Source of the DNA: Prevotellaceae bacterium UBA6858
GTDB taxonomy: Bacteria > Bacteroidota > Bacteroidia > Bacteroidales > Bacteroidaceae
Length of the DNA: 63,481 bases
Direction: 5' to 3'
NCBI GenBank assembly: GCA_002451695.1
Contig: DKDC01000016.1
Span: 50,950-114,430 of the forward strand
This document shows, in pieces, positions 53,205 to 61,916 of this stretch. A model generated the notes under the pieces. That model did no database searches. It was not told the DNA's origin and saw nothing but the letters and a program-made list of their open reading frames with translations. The position numbers were made by a program, and so were the translations under genes. Within the stretch, counting starts at the first letter, position 1. Each line of letters begins with the position of its first letter.

Positions 53205-54312
53205 CGCGCCGCAACACCGGCTGTCCGTTTTCAAAGGCTATGGGCAGCCAGAGATGCCGGCTGTCGTTCAGGCGTTTCGGGTTCCAAATGTCGGCCATGA
53301 ATATGTATTCCGCACCGAAAGCCTTGCGCAGTGCCGGGGTCTCGAGGCGGTATATGTAAGTGCCCTGCGCACCGAAAGTCTTTTCCGCCCCTTCGCCACG
53401 GCATGGGTTGGGAAGCTGCCGCCACGGTCCGAATATGTTTTTGGCGGTGAACATACGCGCCGCATTCGGCGCCCAGCCTGTACAGCCGCTTGTTATCATC
53501 CAATACACGCCGTCTTTCTTGAAAATTGCAGGGGCTTCGTTCTGCCCTCCCGGGGCAACGCGCACAAAACTGCCGTTATGCTCCATGTAGTCGTCCGTAA
53601 GCTGCGCAATCTGTATCGTGAGGTTCTCCTCCGAGGAATATATATGGTACGCCTTGCCGTCGTCGTCTATGAAAAGCGTCATGTCCCGCGACATCTGCCC
53701 GCCTTTCACATCGCGCTGGAAAAACATCCCTCGCTCAACCTGCGTGCGCCATTCGGGAGTCCACCATGTCTTCAACTCCTCAAAAAGCATCTGATGCTTC
53801 AAATCCGTTGTGTCGGGAAGCGAGAAGCCTATGGGATAAAGTCCGGGATTGACCCTGCCGGAGCGCACAAACCTGAAAGGCCCGAGGGGATTGTCGGCAG
53901 CAGCCACGCCATAGCGCGCCGCCGCATAGCCGCGCCCTTTAAGCTCAAGGTGAAACCACATGACAAACTTTCCCGTCTTGGGGTTTCTGACCACCTTGGG
54001 ACGCTCTACGATGCACCCGGCTTCGATGTCGCTTCCAGCCTCGTTTGACACAGGAAGCACAATGCCCCTGTCGGTCCAGTCAGTCAGGTTCTTCGACGTG
54101 TAGCAGCTCACGCCCAGCGAACTCACCGCCCCGCCGTCGGAGCGGATCTCGCCATACCAATAATACAAACCCTTGTGGAAGATTATGTTGCCACCGTGGG
54201 CGTTGATATGCACGCCGTTATTGTCCTTCCACACCCCGCCGTCCATGGGGCTTTGCGCCCAAGAGCAGACGAACGTCGCGCACAGGAGAAACGCTGTCAA
54301 AATATATTTCAT
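53191..54312 (-). CDS. Secreted GH43 family glycoside hydrolase
   Basis: A 373-residue enzyme with signal peptide (1-20, VCSWAQ). The five-bladed propeller shows GVHINAHGGNIIFHKGLYYWYGE, a catalytic Asp/Glu candidate in IEAGCIVERPKV, and EAPAIFKKDGVYWMITS, where the Glu is a likely catalytic residue. GH43 members act on arabinans, xylans or galactans; the subfamily was not assigned. The ATG at 54312 starts the signal peptide. It converges on and overlaps the GH78 gene. Confidence 0.85.
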   Translation of the reverse strand: MKYILTAFLLCATFVCSWAQSPMDGGVWKDNNGVHINAHGGNIIFHKGLYYWYGEIRSDGGAVSSLGVSCYTSKNLTDWTDRGIVLPVSNEAGSDIEAGCIVERPKVVRNPKTGKFVMWFHLELKGRGYAAARYGVAAADNPLGPFRFVRSGRVNPGLYPIGFSLPDTTDLKHQMLFEELKTWWTPEWRTQVERGMFFQRDVKGGQMSRDMTLFIDDDGKAYHIYSSEENLTIQIAQLTDDYMEHNGSFVRVAPGGQNEAPAIFKKDGVYWMITSGCTGWAPNAARMFTAKNIFGPWRQLPNPCRGEGAEKTFGAQGTYIYRLETPALRKAFGAEYIFMADIWNPKRLNDSRHLWLPIAFENGQPVLRRVSGR

Positions 54313-54347
54313 TTTCCAAGCCAAATTAAATGTTACACACAGATATG

Positions 54348-54355
54348 CAAATATA
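54348..54355 (-). promoter_or_regulatory. Promoter -7 element (TATATTTG) for the GH43 gene
   Basis: On the minus strand TATATTTG followed by CATA matches the consensus, 35 bases upstream of the ATG at 54312. Confidence 0.5.
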
Positions 54356-54467
54356 AGCACTTTCCGCAAAAAACGCCATATCCACCACAGAAAAACGAAA
54401 AAGCACATTTTTCGGCAAAAGCCTAAAACGCAACGCATTGCATATCACTCGGTCACAACATATAACC

Positions 54468-54588
54468 ATTTGTTTTACAAGACATTGCACAGGCGGGAAA
54501 TTATGTCTGATGTAGTTTGGATTATGTCTGATATAATTTTTCCTACATAGGACGTAGTTTTTCCAATGTCCCATGTAGTTTTTCGGAG
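54468..54588 (+). repeat. Dispersed 21-bp-unit repeat, copy I
   Basis: A forward copy: leader CATTTGTTTTACAAG, then TTATGTCTGATGTAGTTTGG, ATTATGTCTGATATAATTTTTC, ACATAGGACGTAGTTTTTCC and ATGTCCCATGTAGTTTTTCGG. No GGGCGTAT palindrome. It lies between the divergent GH43 and deacylase genes. Confidence 0.8.
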
Positions 54589-54643
54589 GCAGCATACAAC
54601 TTCGGGAAATTGCAAAACCCAAACACATTTGCAAGGAAAAACA

Positions 54644-54651
54644 TAATTTTG
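54644..54651 (+). promoter_or_regulatory. Promoter -7 element (TAATTTTG) for the YbaK-type gene
   Basis: TAATTTTG followed by CACC matches the consensus, 30 bases before the ATG at 54682. Confidence 0.5.
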
Positions 54652-54681
54652 CACCCATATTGCAAACACAACAAAAGCACA

Positions 54682-55227
54682 ATGACGAATATATACAACG
54701 GACGGCCAGAACAAACAGACGGCAGACCGGAAACAGAAATCGAGGTTTATAACCTGCTTGACAAGTTGGGAGTTGAATATGCAACAGTTTGCCACGAGGC
54801 TCTGTTCACAATGGAAGCCTGCAAGGAAATTGAAACTGTTCTTGGCGCGGCAATACCCAAAAACCTCTTTTTGTGCAACCGGCAGCAAACACAATTCTAT
54901 CTTCTTATGCTCCCGGGGGAAAAGCCTTTCAAATCAAAACAACTTTCCGCACAGCTTGGTTGCGCACGACTGTCGTTTGCAAACGAAGAAAAGATGAAAT
55001 CAATTCTCCGCCTCACGCCGGGGGCGGTTTCCCCGATGGGACTGATGAACGACACGGAGTGGTGCGTAAAGTTCCTTATGGACAAGGATCTGTTGGGAAA
55101 CGAATTCATTTGTTTCCACCCATGCGTGAACACTTCCACGATAAAAATCAGCACACGCGACTTTCTGGGCAAAGTTGTTGCAACCATGAACCACACACCC
55201 GAATTTGTGGAACTTTCCGCCGAATAA
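54682..55227 (+). CDS. YbaK/ProX-type prolyl-tRNA deacylase domain protein
   Basis: The 181-residue product is one YbaK/aminoacyl-tRNA deacylase domain. It shows VEYATVCHEALFTMEAC, the family IPKNLFLCNRQQTQFYLLMLPG, RLTPGAVSPMGLMND and ICFHPCVNTSTIKI. Such proteins hydrolyse misacylated tRNA, for example Ala- or Cys-tRNA(Pro). It has no synthetase domain attached, so it is a free-standing trans-editing factor. The ATG at 54682 is supported by the nearby promoter element. Confidence 0.87.
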   Translation: MTNIYNGRPEQTDGRPETEIEVYNLLDKLGVEYATVCHEALFTMEACKEIETVLGAAIPKNLFLCNRQQTQFYLLMLPGEKPFKSKQLSAQLGCARLSFANEEKMKSILRLTPGAVSPMGLMNDTEWCVKFLMDKDLLGNEFICFHPCVNTSTIKISTRDFLGKVVATMNHTPEFVELSAE

Positions 55228-55244
55228 CCCCTTTTTCAAAAAAG

Positions 55245-55274
55245 CAGCGCGGGGACGCAACCGCCCCCGCGCTG
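55245..55274. terminator. Bidirectional terminator between convergent genes
   Basis: CAGCGCGGGG (55245-55254) pairs with CCCCGCGCTG (55265-55274), loop of ten bases, with A-rich left and T-rich right flanks. It serves the deacylase (plus) and the SGNH gene (minus). Confidence 0.85.
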
Positions 55275-55298
55275 TTTCTGTATATGCCAAACGGCACT

Positions 55299-58200
55299 TT
55301 ACTTCACGAGCACTTTCCTGCCGCCCATGATATAGATACCCCTTGAGAGCGTCTTTGCAGCCTCGGCAGGATTAACGTTCCTCTTGACGAGCGTTCCGTC
55401 AACGGTGTAAACGTTTACGCCGACTTTTGCCGCAGCGGCATTAATCTCGCGGATGTCGTTGATCATGCCGTCAACGGTAATCACAACGTCGGTCGCGCCT
55501 TCCTGCGGTTTAACCTTGTCAAGGTCAAGCCAGCCGCTCATGCCATTGATATGCACCGGCGTGCCGGTGGTAACGTTGAGCTTTCCGCCCCTCATGTAGC
55601 CGTAACCTTCCTTGCTGATATCGCATCCGTCGAATGTGCCGACAAGTCCGTTTGCCTCGCGCACGGTTGTGTCAACCGTTGCGGGCAGCGTGGTGTAAAT
55701 GCTTGTAGTCTCAACATTCTCCGCATCGTATTCGTTGTAGTCGCCCTCGATTATGACGAACGGCACACCGGCTTTCACGTCCTCGCAGAGCGTAAGCTCA
55801 ACCGAAGTCTTGCCCGCAGACGCATCCACCGTGATGTTCTTCACAGAGTAGGTGAACGCGTTTGTGTTCATCGACATAACCGAGTTTGCGCCGGCAGGCA
55901 CGTCAAACGGCAAAGTCATGACCCTGATGCTGTTTGCCTCAATCGGGAAGTCAAGGTATGCGTCATCCTCCACGGGAATAACGCCCCAGCACGAAGCGCC
56001 GTCAACATCGGTGGCCCAAGGCACAATTACGCTGCCCCTTTCCTGCGCATGGAGCGGATATTCCTCCGCGTTGTTTTCGTTGAGCGACACAAACTGCATC
56101 TGTCCTTTGCCTATGTAGTCCACGCGGAAAGGAGAGAAGCCGCCCTGCATCCTGCAAACATTCGCCTCGCCGCGTCCGCAGGTCGGGGCTATGCTGTGTG
56201 AGGTCGCGAGATTCTGCAATGAATAGCCCTCCGTACCCTCTATCGGAACGAAACGCCACATTGCGTAAGGATTCTCCAAATATGCGGGATCCTCGTCCTC
56301 GCCTGCATACTGCCCGAACCTTATGTTCGCGCCGGCATCGGTATTGTCAAGATAAATTGCCTTGTTGGCGCAATATTCCAGACTGCTCTTGGAGTATATG
56401 TAATACCACTTGTTTGGCTCTATCTGCCTTGTGTGTCCGAGAATTGCCGTCTTGGCATCGTTAATGCCCTTTATGGCAGCCTTTATGTCGTCCTTCATCG
56501 GCTGTTTCTCGCTAACGACGCTGCGGGCAGCCTTAACCGCCGACACAAAGTCATCAATGCTCGCCTCATCGTCAACCATGCCGATTTCATCGCCCACTTC
56601 CATGTTGCCGGCCCACTTTATCATCTTGTTGTAGAGCCTTGAAAGTTCCGTGGTGTCGGCATAGGCGTCGAGCAGTTTGGCTATTGCGTCCTCGAGCGTG
56701 GTTACGTCGCCCGGCAATACGTCGTGTGTGCCTTTGGTCTTGCCCGCCTCGATAAGGGCTTTCAGCTCGTCGGCCGCCGTCTTTACCTCAGGGTTGTAGT
56801 TATACTGCACGCGCTCCGGGTTGATGCCCGTGTACATCTGGAAACGTCCGAGGCTGAGATAGAAGCCGCCTGTGCCGCTCGTACGCATATTGATTGTCTT
56901 TTTCACCAAAAAGCGCACATTGGAATATTCTGCGCCAAGCTCAATCATAGGTGAAGTATATCTCACCGGGTGTGCGTCTGCCTGCCCTGAACCCGAAACA
57001 ATGGCTGTGAGTTCTTTTACGCTCGTCCACGAGTTCTCGTCATCGGGAGTGTTGGTGGCGAGGATTTCCATATCTTCGGGCGTGTCGAATGTGGAACTCC
57101 ATTCAGAACTTATCATGCTGAAGAGGAAAGAACTCTGAGGTGCGTTCATGTGAACCTGCAAATAGGGATATTCGTCAGCCGGGAGCGGATCGCTCCAAGA
57201 AGTGTGGAATATATACTGCCCTGTGCCGTAGCCGTCGCTTTCGGGACGGATAAGATTTGCGGGAGTGAACTGATCGCTTTGTACGGAGTTAGACGTTATC
57301 TGCTCGCCGTTGACTATAACCGCCTGGAGTGAGGGGACCGCATTGTCGTAAGCGGTCTGCGCTTTATCAAGGAGGCTCGCGAACACTCCGTAAATGGAAT
57401 CGCGGTCAACGTAAAGGCGGTCTATTTCCTTGGCAGCGTCATAAAGCGCGTCGATGTCGGCAACGGTCAAAGATCCGTCCGCAAGTTTCTGTTTTACGTC
57501 TGCCGCAATATTGTCGTAGTTGTCGCAAGCCGCCTTCATTCCCTCAACCACGTAGTATTCGGAATTGGCAATGGGCGTCGTTCCCATAACCTGGAAACGC
57601 CCGAGACTTACGTAGAAGCCGCCCAATGCGTTCAGACGGTTGTTGACGGTTGACTTTACGAGGAAACGGAGGTTGCTGTAACTTTCGCCAAGGCTTATTA
57701 CCGGGGAAACATACTTCACGGGATGCACCACCTCCGTAACAATATTGTTGAGTTCGGTTATGCTCTTCCAGGAGTCCTCGTCATCGGGAGTGTTTGTTGC
57801 GAGAATTTCCACGTCCTTGGGAGTGTCGTGCGTTAATTGCCATTCCGAACTTACCATACGGAACTTGAAAGCGTCTATCGGCGAATCAAGACTCACTTGA
57901 AGCCACGCGTATTCCCCCGGTTTCTGCGGATTGCTCCACGAAGTGTGCCAGATATATTCGTTTGTGCCGTAGCCGTCGCTTTCGGGTCGGATAAGGTTTG
58001 ACGTAACGAACTGTCCGTGCACGGAGTTTGAGGTTATCTGCGACCCCTTCGTGATATACGCTTCATAGTCGTTGGCCTTTTCGCGGACAGCCGCCGTTGA
58101 GTTTATCGCAGTTGTCGCCTGGTCTTTAAGGCAGTCGTTCTTTCCAGCCTTTGCAAGGCTGTCGATTAGCTGCGTGTCGCTTTGCGTGAACACGAACCAT

Positions 58201-60149
58201 GCCGACGGCGAGTCTGCGTTGCCCGCAGTGTTGATTATCTCGCCTTTCAGCCCCGCGCCGTCACTGTGTCCGTTGGCGCAATAGGAAACATCGTTTGTCG
58301 TGTTGGCTATGGAGAACTGCGGGGCAGTGCCAATTTGGCTTATCGTCTGCAAGGTTTGCGGCTGGTCGGTAAGCGGCACATTCTTGCTCGTGCCCTTCAC
58401 CGAGCCGATATACTTGTTGTTGTAAACGCTCTGTATGCTGTAAGTGCCGTCTCCCACAGGTGTAACCTTGAAAAGGAACTTCGGGTCTTTCCTGTCGAAC
58501 GTGTTCCACCCCAGCTTGCCGTTGGCGATCACGCACATGGCTTTCTCCACGCCCTGCTTGCTGTTGAAAGCCGCGCTGGCATTGACAAAATAGTAATAGC
58601 CGTCGGTAACTTTCACGAGCGAAGCCTCAACTGCCTCGTAAGCCTTGCGCAGGTTTTGCTCCGCCTTTGAATACTCTTCGTCCGAAAGGGTTTGCGACAA
58701 GGCGTAGTTTGCATCCTCGTAAGCCGTGGTGTATTCCAAAATCGCATCCGCCGAATAATACCCCGGCTCCGTGCCGCCCTGATACTGCGGGTTCCTTTCC
58801 GAAATGTCGTCGAGCAGCTTTTGCAGCTTGCGGATCGGCACATCGGTGCTTTCGGCCTTCATTATCTGGAAACGCCCGAGGTTGAACAGAGGATTTCCGT
58901 TCGTGCTCATGCGTCCGGTCACATTTTTCTTAACCACAAAACGCAGGTCGGTGTAGCTGCCTCCAAGCGCGATATGCGGCGAATAGTAGTCAATCGGGTG
59001 GGCAACCGCCGTTACAATGTCGGTAAGCTCTGCCACCGTCTTCCACGAGCTTTCGTCGTTGGGGGTGTTGGTGGCGAGAATGTCCATGTCCTGCGGCGTG
59101 TCGTACGTGCTGGTCCATTCCGAACTTATCATGCGGAAGAATATGTCGCTCTGCGCCTCATTGAGGTGTATTTGCAGGTAAGGCAATTCGCCGGCGGGAA
59201 GCGGGTTGGTCCACGAGCAATGGTAAATGTACTGTCCCGTGCCGTAGCCTTCGATTTCGGGACGTATGAGGTTTGAGGTGGAGAACTGGAGGCTCTCCAT
59301 TGTGTTGGTGGTAATCTGCACCGAGTCGGTGATGAGGTCCTTGCCCTTCATCCACTTGTCGTCCTCGTCGTCGCCCTCGCCGATGCCGTCTGTGGCAAGC
59401 ACATTCATTATGGCGTCAGCCCAGAAGCCGGCAAGTTTCACCGCACCCTGCGCGTTGGGGTGGAGCCAGAACGTTCCCGAGTTGCCGGCTTCGGAAGTGA
59501 AGTAGTCGTTGTTGTCCTCGAAAAAGCTGAAAGCCTCCTTAGAGCCGGCATACACCATGCCGGGGTTCGAGGAAGCGTATTCGTCCAGAATGTTGTCGAT
59601 CACAGGGTGATAGGACTTCAGCCTGTCAAGCCCCGCCTGGAGATAGGTCGCGCCATTGTGCGTTGTGGGGCTGTACCAAATGGGATAGTTCAGCACGAAC
59701 TTTGCCTGGGGGAACTTCTCGTGCAGTGCGTCGATTATCTTCTTGATGTTCTCCTTGTAGGTGTCGGTGCTCACTGGCGAGCCTTCGGGACCTTTTTCCG
59801 CACTGTCGTTAGTGCCGAGCATTATTGAGAAATAAAGCGGTCCGACCTCGCTGCTGAACTCCTCCCCCGCACTCACGGCGTTGTTGTAAGCCCCGCGCCC
59901 GGGCAGGAAGCCGAACGTGGTTATACCGCTCACGCCGCAGTTCTTTATCTTTACGGTGTGGTTGGTGCGTTTCTGCAACAGCTGCCCCGTTATCACTGGC
60001 GGAGCCTGCGTTGCCGGGTCTGAAAGCGTCGCGCCATACGTGATGCTGTTGCCTATGAAGACCACGTGGATTTTGTCCTTTGCCGCCGCAGACATACATA
60101 TAAATATGCCTGTCAGCAAAAGACACAGAATAAACTTTAGCTGTTTCAT
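55299..60149 (-). CDS. Giant secreted SGNH hydrolase with three discoidin-like repeats and T9SS-like C terminus
   Basis: The 1616-residue protein starts with a signal peptide (1-23, SAAAK). An SGNH/GDSL esterase domain (about 25-255) shows block I FIGNSIT with Ser35, GVSG, and block III GTND (112-115). The C-terminal block reads FWLHPN with His230 but no Asp at the usual DxxH position. Three F5/8C-like domains (about 279-437, 705-857, 951-1105) are nearly the same, each with SNLIRPE..GYGT and ILATNTP. Helical spacers and trefoil-like segments lie between and after them. The end (VYTVDGTLVKRN...SRGIYIMGGRKVLVK) looks like a T9SS type A sorting signal. It probably deacetylates or esterolyses a glycan at the cell surface; substrate unknown. 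Confidence 0.85.
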   Translation of the reverse strand: MKQLKFILCLLLTGIFICMSAAAKDKIHVVFIGNSITYGATLSDPATQAPPVITGQLLQKRTNHTVKIKNCGVSGITTFGFLPGRGAYNNAVSAGEEFSSEVGPLYFSIMLGTNDSAEKGPEGSPVSTDTYKENIKKIIDALHEKFPQAKFVLNYPIWYSPTTHNGATYLQAGLDRLKSYHPVIDNILDEYASSNPGMVYAGSKEAFSFFEDNNDYFTSEAGNSGTFWLHPNAQGAVKLAGFWADAIMNVLATDGIGEGDDEDDKWMKGKDLITDSVQITTNTMESLQFSTSNLIRPEIEGYGTGQYIYHCSWTNPLPAGELPYLQIHLNEAQSDIFFRMISSEWTSTYDTPQDMDILATNTPNDESSWKTVAELTDIVTAVAHPIDYYSPHIALGGSYTDLRFVVKKNVTGRMSTNGNPLFNLGRFQIMKAESTDVPIRKLQKLLDDISERNPQYQGGTEPGYYSADAILEYTTAYEDANYALSQTLSDEEYSKAEQNLRKAYEAVEASLVKVTDGYYYFVNASAAFNSKQGVEKAMCVIANGKLGWNTFDRKDPKFLFKVTPVGDGTYSIQSVYNNKYIGSVKGTSKNVPLTDQPQTLQTISQIGTAPQFSIANTTNDVSYCANGHSDGAGLKGEIINTAGNADSPSAWFVFTQSDTQLIDSLAKAGKNDCLKDQATTAINSTAAVREKANDYEAYITKGSQITSNSVHGQFVTSNLIRPESDGYGTNEYIWHTSWSNPQKPGEYAWLQVSLDSPIDAFKFRMVSSEWQLTHDTPKDVEILATNTPDDEDSWKSITELNNIVTEVVHPVKYVSPVISLGESYSNLRFLVKSTVNNRLNALGGFYVSLGRFQVMGTTPIANSEYYVVEGMKAACDNYDNIAADVKQKLADGSLTVADIDALYDAAKEIDRLYVDRDSIYGVFASLLDKAQTAYDNAVPSLQAVIVNGEQITSNSVQSDQFTPANLIRPESDGYGTGQYIFHTSWSDPLPADEYPYLQVHMNAPQSSFLFSMISSEWSSTFDTPEDMEILATNTPDDENSWTSVKELTAIVSGSGQADAHPVRYTSPMIELGAEYSNVRFLVKKTINMRTSGTGGFYLSLGRFQMYTGINPERVQYNYNPEVKTAADELKALIEAGKTKGTHDVLPGDVTTLEDAIAKLLDAYADTTELSRLYNKMIKWAGNMEVGDEIGMVDDEASIDDFVSAVKAARSVVSEKQPMKDDIKAAIKGINDAKTAILGHTRQIEPNKWYYIYSKSSLEYCANKAIYLDNTDAGANIRFGQYAGEDEDPAYLENPYAMWRFVPIEGTEGYSLQNLATSHSIAPTCGRGEANVCRMQGGFSPFRVDYIGKGQMQFVSLNENNAEEYPLHAQERGSVIVPWATDVDGASCWGVIPVEDDAYLDFPIEANSIRVMTLPFDVPAGANSVMSMNTNAFTYSVKNITVDASAGKTSVELTLCEDVKAGVPFVIIEGDYNEYDAENVETTSIYTTLPATVDTTVREANGLVGTFDGCDISKEGYGYMRGGKLNVTTGTPVHINGMSGWLDLDKVKPQEGATDVVITVDGMINDIREINAAAAKVGVNVYTVDGTLVKRNVNPAEAAKTLSRGIYIMGGRKVLVK

Positions 60150-60189
60150 ATTTTATGGTATTAAAAACTTTGTCCTCATGATACGCTGC

Positions 60190-60197
60190 CAAAATTA
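60190..60197 (-). promoter_or_regulatory. Promoter -7 element (TAATTTTG) for the SGNH gene
   Basis: On the minus strand TAATTTTG followed by GCAG matches the consensus, 40 bases upstream of the start at 60149. Confidence 0.5.
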
Positions 60198-60352
60198 CAC
60201 AATATTTACAATAAGATTGCACTTGTTGGTTTTATTTTGCACATTAGCATGAATCCATAGCAAAAAATTTCTGATTTTTCGGACAGGATTACGCATTTTT
60301 GCCATATTGCCGCGTCGGCCTGTCTTGCCTGTGCAATGCGGCTCGTGCGGTG

Positions 60353-60527
60353 ATGTACAGGGCGTACGTCGTGCACCGCTGCGATACGCGCAAATGGCAA
60401 CCCCGGAAAACCAAATTTGACACAGGAAAAACTACATCGGATGTAAGAAAAACTATGTCCGATGTGGAAAAAATTATGTCTGATGTAGAAAAAACTACAT
60501 CAGACCTTTTTTCGCCGCAAAAACACG
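60353..60527 (-). repeat. Dispersed 21-bp-unit repeat, copy J (clearest tandem array)
   Basis: A reverse copy with three exact 21-base units in a row from about 60432: CTACATCGGATGTAAG+A5, CTATGTCCGATGTGG+A6, TTATGTCTGATGTAG+A6, then CTACATCAGACC and a T-run. The last unit pairs with the next as an 11-base hairpin (60478-60488 with 60495-60505). A CGCAAATGGC box and a decayed GGGCGTAC palindrome lie to the left. It lies between the divergent SGNH and GT2 genes. Confidence 0.82.
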
Positions 60528-60576
60528 GCTGAACCAAAAATATTGGACGCGAAAACCGCAGGACAAAAAAAAGCAT

Positions 60577-60584
60577 TAAATTTG
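60577..60584 (+). promoter_or_regulatory. Promoter -7 element (TAAATTTG) for the GT2 cluster
   Basis: TAAATTTG followed by TGG matches the consensus, 30 bases before the ATG at 60615. Confidence 0.45.
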
Positions 60585-60614
60585 TGGTCTTGAAACAGAA
60601 ACCGCCCCACCGCG

Positions 60615-61343
60615 ATGAACGATAAAAAAGATTTGAGCAACAAGAAACTGTCCATAATCATCCCGGCATACAACGAGGCCGGCAATATATGCCAGGTCAT
60701 CGGCAAGGTGTGCGACGTGGTTCTGCCCTACGGCATAGGCAAAGAGGTTATTGTTGTTGACGACGGTTCAAACGACGACACCTACGGCAATGCAAGCCGC
60801 TATGTCTCGGGCGGAAGCCTTCCCGTGAGAATACTGCGCCACATGGAAAACCACGGCAAGGGACGCGCCATACGCACCGCGCTCGCCGTGGCGACGGGCG
60901 ACTATGTCATCATACAGGACGGCGACCTTGAACTCGACCCCAACGACATAGCGACACTGATGAAAACCATGATTGACGGGGAATACGAGGTGGTTTACGG
61001 TTCAAGGTTTCTCGACAGGCAGAACAAGAGCCTATACCGCAGCTTCTACCTTGGCGGGCGGCTCGTGTCCCACATTGCCAACATTCTCTACGGACAGGAC
61101 ATCACCGACGAGCCCACCTGCTACAAGCTCATGCGCACCGAAGTGCTGAGACGCTTCAAGCTGCGCTGCGAGGGCTTTGAGTTCTGCCCCGAAGTAACCG
61201 CGAAAATCTCAAAACTCGGAATCAAGATACACGAAGTGCCCATACACTACTCGCCACGCACCCTTGCGCAGGGAAAGAAGCTGCGCTGGACAGACGGGAT
61301 TGAGGCAGTGTGGACACTTTTCAAATACCGTTTTACAAACTGA
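60615..61343 (+). CDS. GT2 polyprenyl-phosphate mannose/glucose synthase-like
   Basis: A 242-residue GT-A protein with IIIPAYNEAGNI, VVDDGSND (about 47-54), the DGD at 102-104 (QDGDLELDPND) and VVYGSRFLDRQN plus the DITDEPTCYKLMR segment of DPM1-type synthases. It has no C-terminal membrane helices. It likely charges a polyprenyl phosphate with a hexose for the membrane protein encoded downstream. It is followed after eight bases by the next gene, so an operon is likely. Confidence 0.88.
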   Translation: MNDKKDLSNKKLSIIIPAYNEAGNICQVIGKVCDVVLPYGIGKEVIVVDDGSNDDTYGNASRYVSGGSLPVRILRHMENHGKGRAIRTALAVATGDYVIIQDGDLELDPNDIATLMKTMIDGEYEVVYGSRFLDRQNKSLYRSFYLGGRLVSHIANILYGQDITDEPTCYKLMRTEVLRRFKLRCEGFEFCPEVTAKISKLGIKIHEVPIHYSPRTLAQGKKLRWTDGIEAVWTLFKYRFTN

Positions 61344-61351
61344 ACACGGAA

Positions 61352-61912
61352 ATGAACAAAAGCAACACCCCGAAATCCACGCGCTACGGCTTCACGTGGT
61401 GGATGAAGAACCTGCTGATTGCCGCAGTGGCATATATGCTTTGCCCCTCGCTCGTGAAATCGAACATGGGCTACGAATGGCTCATCGACGGCTACGCCAA
61501 AAGCAACCTTGAAGCGGTGAAGCAAATCGAGGGCTTCACCAACGACCAGAAACTCGAGGCAAAACTCGGCTACGACTACGCATTCATTGAAATGATACGC
61601 AGGACAACGCCCGAAAACGCCGTGGTGTTTTACCCCTCACGCGAGGATTTCACCGACAAAGGCGCATCCACGGGAATTAGTTTCTCTGGAAACCTCTGTG
61701 ACAAGCTGTCGGCGGTGCGCTTTCTGTACCCCCGCAAAATTGTCATAAAGCAGGAGCTAAACAAAACCTCGTGGAGCAAAAAGCTCACGCACGTGGCGAT
61801 AGTGAACGGACACTGGCGCGAGCTGCTGCCCTACAAGGTTTCTGACGCAGCCCTCATAACCGTGTTGCCAACCAGCCCCGCCGAGGCGGCAAAACTCCAA
61901 AACAGACAATAA
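61352..61912 (+). CDS. Membrane-anchored protein of unknown function
   Basis: The 186-residue product has one N-terminal membrane segment (about 19-37, LLIAAVAYMLC) and a soluble domain with ENAVVFYPSRED and RFLYPRKIV. Such features resemble the soluble C-terminal part of GT-C transferases, here as a separate protein, but the match is only by pattern. It lies between the DPM1-like GT2 and the multi-pass protein and is probably their partner. The ATG at 61352 is eight bases after the GT2 stop. Confidence 0.6.
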   Translation: MNKSNTPKSTRYGFTWWMKNLLIAAVAYMLCPSLVKSNMGYEWLIDGYAKSNLEAVKQIEGFTNDQKLEAKLGYDYAFIEMIRRTTPENAVVFYPSREDFTDKGASTGISFSGNLCDKLSAVRFLYPRKIVIKQELNKTSWSKKLTHVAIVNGHWRELLPYKVSDAALITVLPTSPAEAAKLQNRQ

Positions 61913-61916
61913 AGCC

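Noticed and set aside
60432..60507. 21-bp tandem repeat as a CRISPR array
   Set aside because: The repeat units touch each other without unique spacers, are degenerate and palindromic, occur at eleven places, and no cas gene is in the window.
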